DNA of 9,010 nt from Crocosphaera sp038442745. Its GTDB lineage: Bacteria > Cyanobacteriota > Cyanobacteriia > Cyanobacteriales > Microcystaceae. Position 1 is the stretch's first letter, and the number at the start of each line of letters is the position of its first letter. The notes below the pieces were generated by a model. The model saw only the letters and a list, made by a program, of their open reading frames with translations. It did no database searches and was not told where the DNA came from. Positions 7,280 to 9,010 of this stretch are shown one piece after another. The DNA lies in contig NZ_JARVCN010000134.1 in assembly GCF_038442745.1 (NCBI RefSeq), positions 1-9,010 on the forward strand, read 5' to 3'. Both the position numbers and the translations under genes were made by a program.

Positions 7280-7885
7280 TTAATACGCAGTATGAACTTT
7301 TACTCTTAAAGTGTGCTGATCTATATCCAATATAGCTAACATAAAATCGTTTAAGTCCCCTTGCTTTTCCGAGCAAGAAACTTTGTTTGCGTACATAAGA
7401 TTATCACCTGCAGTTAGACAACGATAAAAGCCATTTTTAACATCTACGGGCAATTTCGACATCCACTCTTCCAATAATTGCTCTTCTGTAGGATTATAAA
7501 TAGAGCCAGGTTCTGGGACAGGTTTTTCTTGAAGCTCATAGACTCTTTGTAAAGATTCTACAATTCTGCTAACACCAGTAATTTTTATAAGAAAATCGCG
7601 GGATAATGGTAATGATTTCCATTGTTTATTTTCTCTAACTTGCTCTCGATAACTATTAAAGTCACTTGGAGAAAATTTGAAAGTCGCATCAATTTTTAAA
7701 CCTTCTCGTCCGAAGCTACCAGATGTTTTCGGGACACTATTAAGCACAGTTAAATTTGCACTTTGAGGTATATTAAACTCTTTCCGTAAAACTTGCTCAT
7801 CAGACAAGGAACAACCTTGAAAACTTCCGGATATTACAAGTAGAGATAGATTTATAATTATGTTGCGAATAAGATGATTGCTCAT
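7280..7885 (-). CDS. Small predicted lipoprotein, family not recognised
   Basis: From the ATG at 7885 the product is 201 aa. It has a short basic N-terminus, a hydrophobic core (about 9-20) and Cys25 after SFQG. Gly at -1 suits signal peptidase II, but Phe and Gln at -3/-2 make the lipobox atypical. The mature part is soluble and begins SLSDEQVLRKEFNIP. Later come LPLSRDFLIKITGVSRIVES (92-111), a segment GFYRCLTAGDNLMYANKVSC (152-171) with two Cys 15 residues apart that could form a disulfide, then GDLNDFMLAILD (176-187) and a final TAY. The dense C-terminal motifs suggest a conserved domain, but I cannot name it. The start ten codons upstream (7915) is less likely: AAAGG sits well before 7885, and the extension reads antisense into a WD40 remnant. 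Confidence 0.72.
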   Translation of the reverse strand: MSNHLIRNIIINLSLLVISGSFQGCSLSDEQVLRKEFNIPQSANLTVLNSVPKTSGSFGREGLKIDATFKFSPSDFNSYREQVRENKQWKSLPLSRDFLIKITGVSRIVESLQRVYELQEKPVPEPGSIYNPTEEQLLEEWMSKLPVDVKNGFYRCLTAGDNLMYANKVSCSEKQGDLNDFMLAILDIDQHTLRVKVHTAY

Positions 7886-7892
7886 TCTCTTA

Positions 7893-7897
7893 CCTTT
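7893..7897 (-). promoter_or_regulatory. Ribosome binding site favouring the start at 7885
   Basis: On the minus strand AAAGG lies seven bases before the ATG at 7885, good spacing. It lies inside the longer reading frame starting at 7915, which supports the shorter lipoprotein form. Confidence 0.55.
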
Positions 7898-7901
7898 ATC
7901 T

Positions 7902-8010
7902 CGTATTTTGGCCATTGGTGCTGGAGATCATGATGGTGGGATTTCGCTCTGGAATATTAAAAATGGATGCAAGCATACAACTTCCTTTGGTCATCCCGTA
8001 TTAGCTAATA
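7902..8010 (+). pseudogene. Remnant of a WD40-repeat gene
   Basis: The plus-strand frame starting at 7902 reads RILAIGAGD, continuing as GDHDGGISLWNIKNG and ending FGHPVLA. This follows the WD40 repeat pattern: small residues, G-x-D, a turn, I-x-LW[DN]-x-x-x-G, then GH-x-x-PV. The frame stays open from 7878 to a stop at 8041-8043 but has no start codon and holds about one repeat, while WD40 proteins have several. The match fades right at the target duplication of the MITE-like element. Joining across that element gives only a few more codons before a stop. It is therefore most likely a decayed or truncated fragment, partly antisense to the 5' end of the neighbouring lipoprotein gene. Chance resemblance remains possible. 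Confidence 0.5.
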
Positions 8011-8204
8011 CTGATATCTTGCACCAGTATAGAAAAACTTAAATTAGTCAGCAGTTCCTCACTCCGTTCCGGCGCTATCGCACAGCGTTCAGCATTCGTT
8101 TAATCTTACTCACAGTAGATGATAGGGATTGATATGTTTCAGCTGATAGCTGATAGCTGAACGCTTACAAACTAGCCAGTTTTATCGAAGGTGCAAGATG
8201 TGAG
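8011..8204. mobile_element. MITE-like non-autonomous element with 5-bp target duplication
   Basis: Terminal inverted repeats at 8011-8025 (CTGATATCTTGCACC) and 8190-8204 match at 13 of 15 positions, with the inner ten perfect. A second, looser match lies just inside (ATAGAAAAACT at 8029-8039 against AGTTTTAT at 8178-8185). TAATA occurs immediately outside both ends (8006-8010 and 8205-8209), as expected for a target duplication. There is an internal perfect 10-bp inverted repeat (8084-8093 with 8156-8165) and a heptamer array. At 194 bp with no coding capacity, it would need a transposase supplied by a related insertion sequence elsewhere. Such short palindromic elements are common in cyanobacteria. 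The parent family is not identified. Confidence 0.6.
8141..8161. repeat. Three tandem AGCTGA[T/A] heptamers inside the MITE-like element
   Basis: AGCTGAT occurs at 8141-8147 and 8148-8154, then AGCTGAA at 8155-8161. The last copy leads into GCTGAACGCT (8156-8165), which is the exact reverse complement of AGCGTTCAGC at 8084-8093. Heptanucleotide tandem repeats of this kind are frequent in cyanobacterial intergenic DNA. Confidence 0.8.
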
Positions 8205-8277
8205 TAATACCGTAATATAAGTAAATTTTCCATTGGGATAACTACTCACACCGAACTCAGCTTCCCCTAGCTAATTA
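8205..8277. other. Remainder of the gene-poor region
   Basis: This closes the gene-free stretch 7916-8277, after the WD40 remnant and the MITE-like element. It opens with the right TAATA duplication. The only structure is a short stem, AGCT at 8259-8262 pairing with AGCT at 8269-8272, just past the stop of the ZIP-like gene. No T run follows it in that gene's direction, so I do not call it a terminator. I see nothing else. Confidence 0.4.
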
Positions 8278-8958
8278 TTAATGTTCCCAGGTATTAATAA
8301 CAATGATAGATAAAAATCCTAATACTGTTGACATTCCCACAATAGAACCCCCTTTTGCATAAGCTTCTGGTAACATAGTTTCCGAAATTACTGTTAACAT
8401 TGCACCGGCAGCCATCGCCCCCACCAAAGAGACAAAGTTGTCTGGAACATTAGCAAACAAAACACTGCCAACTGCTGCTAAAATTCCAGTAATTAACATA
8501 ATAGAACCCCACATCATCAATATTTTTTGCACAGAAAAACCCTGTGCTTTCATTCCTTGGGAACTACAAAGAGCTTCGGGATAATTAGCAATAAATAAAC
8601 CAGCTAATAAAGCAGGACTTAAAGGTGCAGTAATGATATGTGCGCCGATGGTTAAAGCTTCCGGGATACCATCCATTAATAAACCCAACCAAATAGCCAT
8701 AGGTGCGTCTTCATGTTGCGCTACTGTATGAGAAATAGTACCCGCAGAAGGAATTAAATGACCAGCATTCATGCTTTGAAAAGCCTTTTCTATCCATTGT
8801 CCCGCTTGAGATGGGGTAAAATTCTGCTGTTTAAGCAGGTAATTTTGCAATTTTGGTTGTCCTAAAAACTTTTTGATACTCTCATCCAAATTCTTTGACT
8901 GTTGTACCATTTCGTTAAAATCTCGTTTTCTCAGTACCCAACCTTCAACACCCGTTAA
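8278..8958 (-). CDS. ZIP-like metal transporter with CNB-domain remnant, 5' truncated
   Basis: The C-terminal part carries ZIP-type signatures (numbered from the internal Met at 8910): APMAIWLGLLMDGIPEALTI (69-88), NYPEALCSS (109-117) and AAGAMLTVISETMLPEAY (166-183), with about five membrane helices ending near the C-terminus. ZIP proteins move divalent metals such as Zn or Fe into the cytoplasm. The frame stays open upstream of that ATG, reading LTGVEGWVLRKRDFNE, which resembles the last strand and helix of a cyclic-nucleotide-binding domain. I recall cyanobacterial ZIP-like proteins of about 700-plus residues with such domains before this same half. The gene is therefore a fragment cut at 8958/8959 by the 52-bp repeat. 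Inside the repeat the frame meets a stop at 8998-9000. The missing 5' part would hold the first helices and most of the regulatory domain. A short 210-aa product from 8910 is unlikely to be functional. Confidence 0.75.
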   Translation of the reverse strand, partial: LTGVEGWVLRKRDFNEMVQQSKNLDESIKKFLGQPKLQNYLLKQQNFTPSQAGQWIEKAFQSMNAGHLIPSAGTISHTVAQHEDAPMAIWLGLLMDGIPEALTIGAHIITAPLSPALLAGLFIANYPEALCSSQGMKAQGFSVQKILMMWGSIMLITGILAAVGSVLFANVPDNFVSLVGAMAAGAMLTVISETMLPEAYAKGGSIVGMSTVLGFLSIIVINTWEH

Positions 8959-9010
8959 AGGAAGCTTCTCAAAAAGTCTGGGGGGACTCGCCGAAAGTTA
9001 GGGGACAAAG
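8959..9010. repeat. Right copy of 52-bp terminal inverted repeat (probable mobile-element end)
   Basis: This is the exact reverse complement of 3-54. Read outward on the plus strand it encodes GSFSKSLGGLAES and a stop, the same tail that ends the phoX frame, yet here it abuts the middle of the ZIP-like gene. One sequence joined to two unrelated broken genes is what an insertion-sequence terminus gives at two insertion sites. Elements in opposite orientation would flank the 8.9-kb segment. A foldback or amplification chimera is the alternative. Confidence 0.75.

Noticed and set aside
8141..8165. CRISPR or riboswitch reading of the heptamer and hairpin array
   Set aside because: The units are 7 bp with no spacers, and the array lies inside an element bounded by inverted repeats and target duplications.
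8909..8997. A second phoX copy or small gene reading plus-strand into the right repeat (TPVKGSFSKSLGGLAES)
   Set aside because: Only 13 codons match the phoX frame tail and they lie within the shared repeat. Upstream is antisense to the ZIP-like gene with no phoX similarity.
8998..9000. A ZIP-gene start further upstream inside the right repeat
   Set aside because: The in-frame residues there are the antisense of the repeat and a stop follows, so they are not native to the transporter.

Overview
The window looks like low-GC cyanobacterial DNA. The HIP1 octamer GCGATCGC, an over-represented cyanobacterial word, occurs five times. The gene set fits too: a Tat-exported PhoX-type phosphatase, a DUF547 lipoprotein, a GT2/GT-C glycosyltransferase fusion, and the tail of a ZIP-like transporter that apparently carried a cyclic-nucleotide-binding domain. 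A small palindromic element with AGCTGAT heptamer repeats is also of a type common in these genomes. I cannot name the genus.

Layout. The two ends of the window are a 52-bp perfect inverted repeat (3-54 and 8959-9010). Between them lie: phoX on the minus strand (12-2132), its 3' end running into the left repeat; a 168-bp leader with a long imperfect dyad and Pho-box-like words; a small four-helix membrane protein (2301-2750, minus); a 677-aa glycosyltransferase fusion (2824-4857, minus); a divergent promoter region; a DUF547 lipoprotein (5014-5871, plus); an N-formylglutamate-amidohydrolase-like protein (5928-7268, plus); a convergent small lipoprotein (7280-7885, minus); a gene-poor stretch with a WD40-repeat remnant (about 7902-8010) and a 194-bp MITE-like element with 5-bp target duplications (8011-8204); and the 3' part of the ZIP-like gene (8278-8958, minus), which is cut by the right repeat.

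Functionally this is a mixed cell-envelope and periplasm neighbourhood: phosphate scavenging (PhoX), lipid-linked sugar synthesis and transfer (the fusion), two predicted lipoproteins and a metal transporter fragment. No single pathway links all the genes. The glycosyltransferase and the small membrane protein may be co-transcribed, as may the DUF547 and amidohydrolase-like genes.

The most notable point is structural. Both outermost genes appear to be broken exactly where the shared 52-bp sequence starts. The window is therefore best read as the DNA between two inverted copies of one repeated sequence (an insertion-sequence terminus, or an assembly or amplification chimera), not as having two natural gene ends. 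No complete undescribed system (defence, CRISPR, phage or similar) is visible. The least familiar proteins are the amidohydrolase-like one at 5928-7268 and the lipoprotein at 7280-7885.
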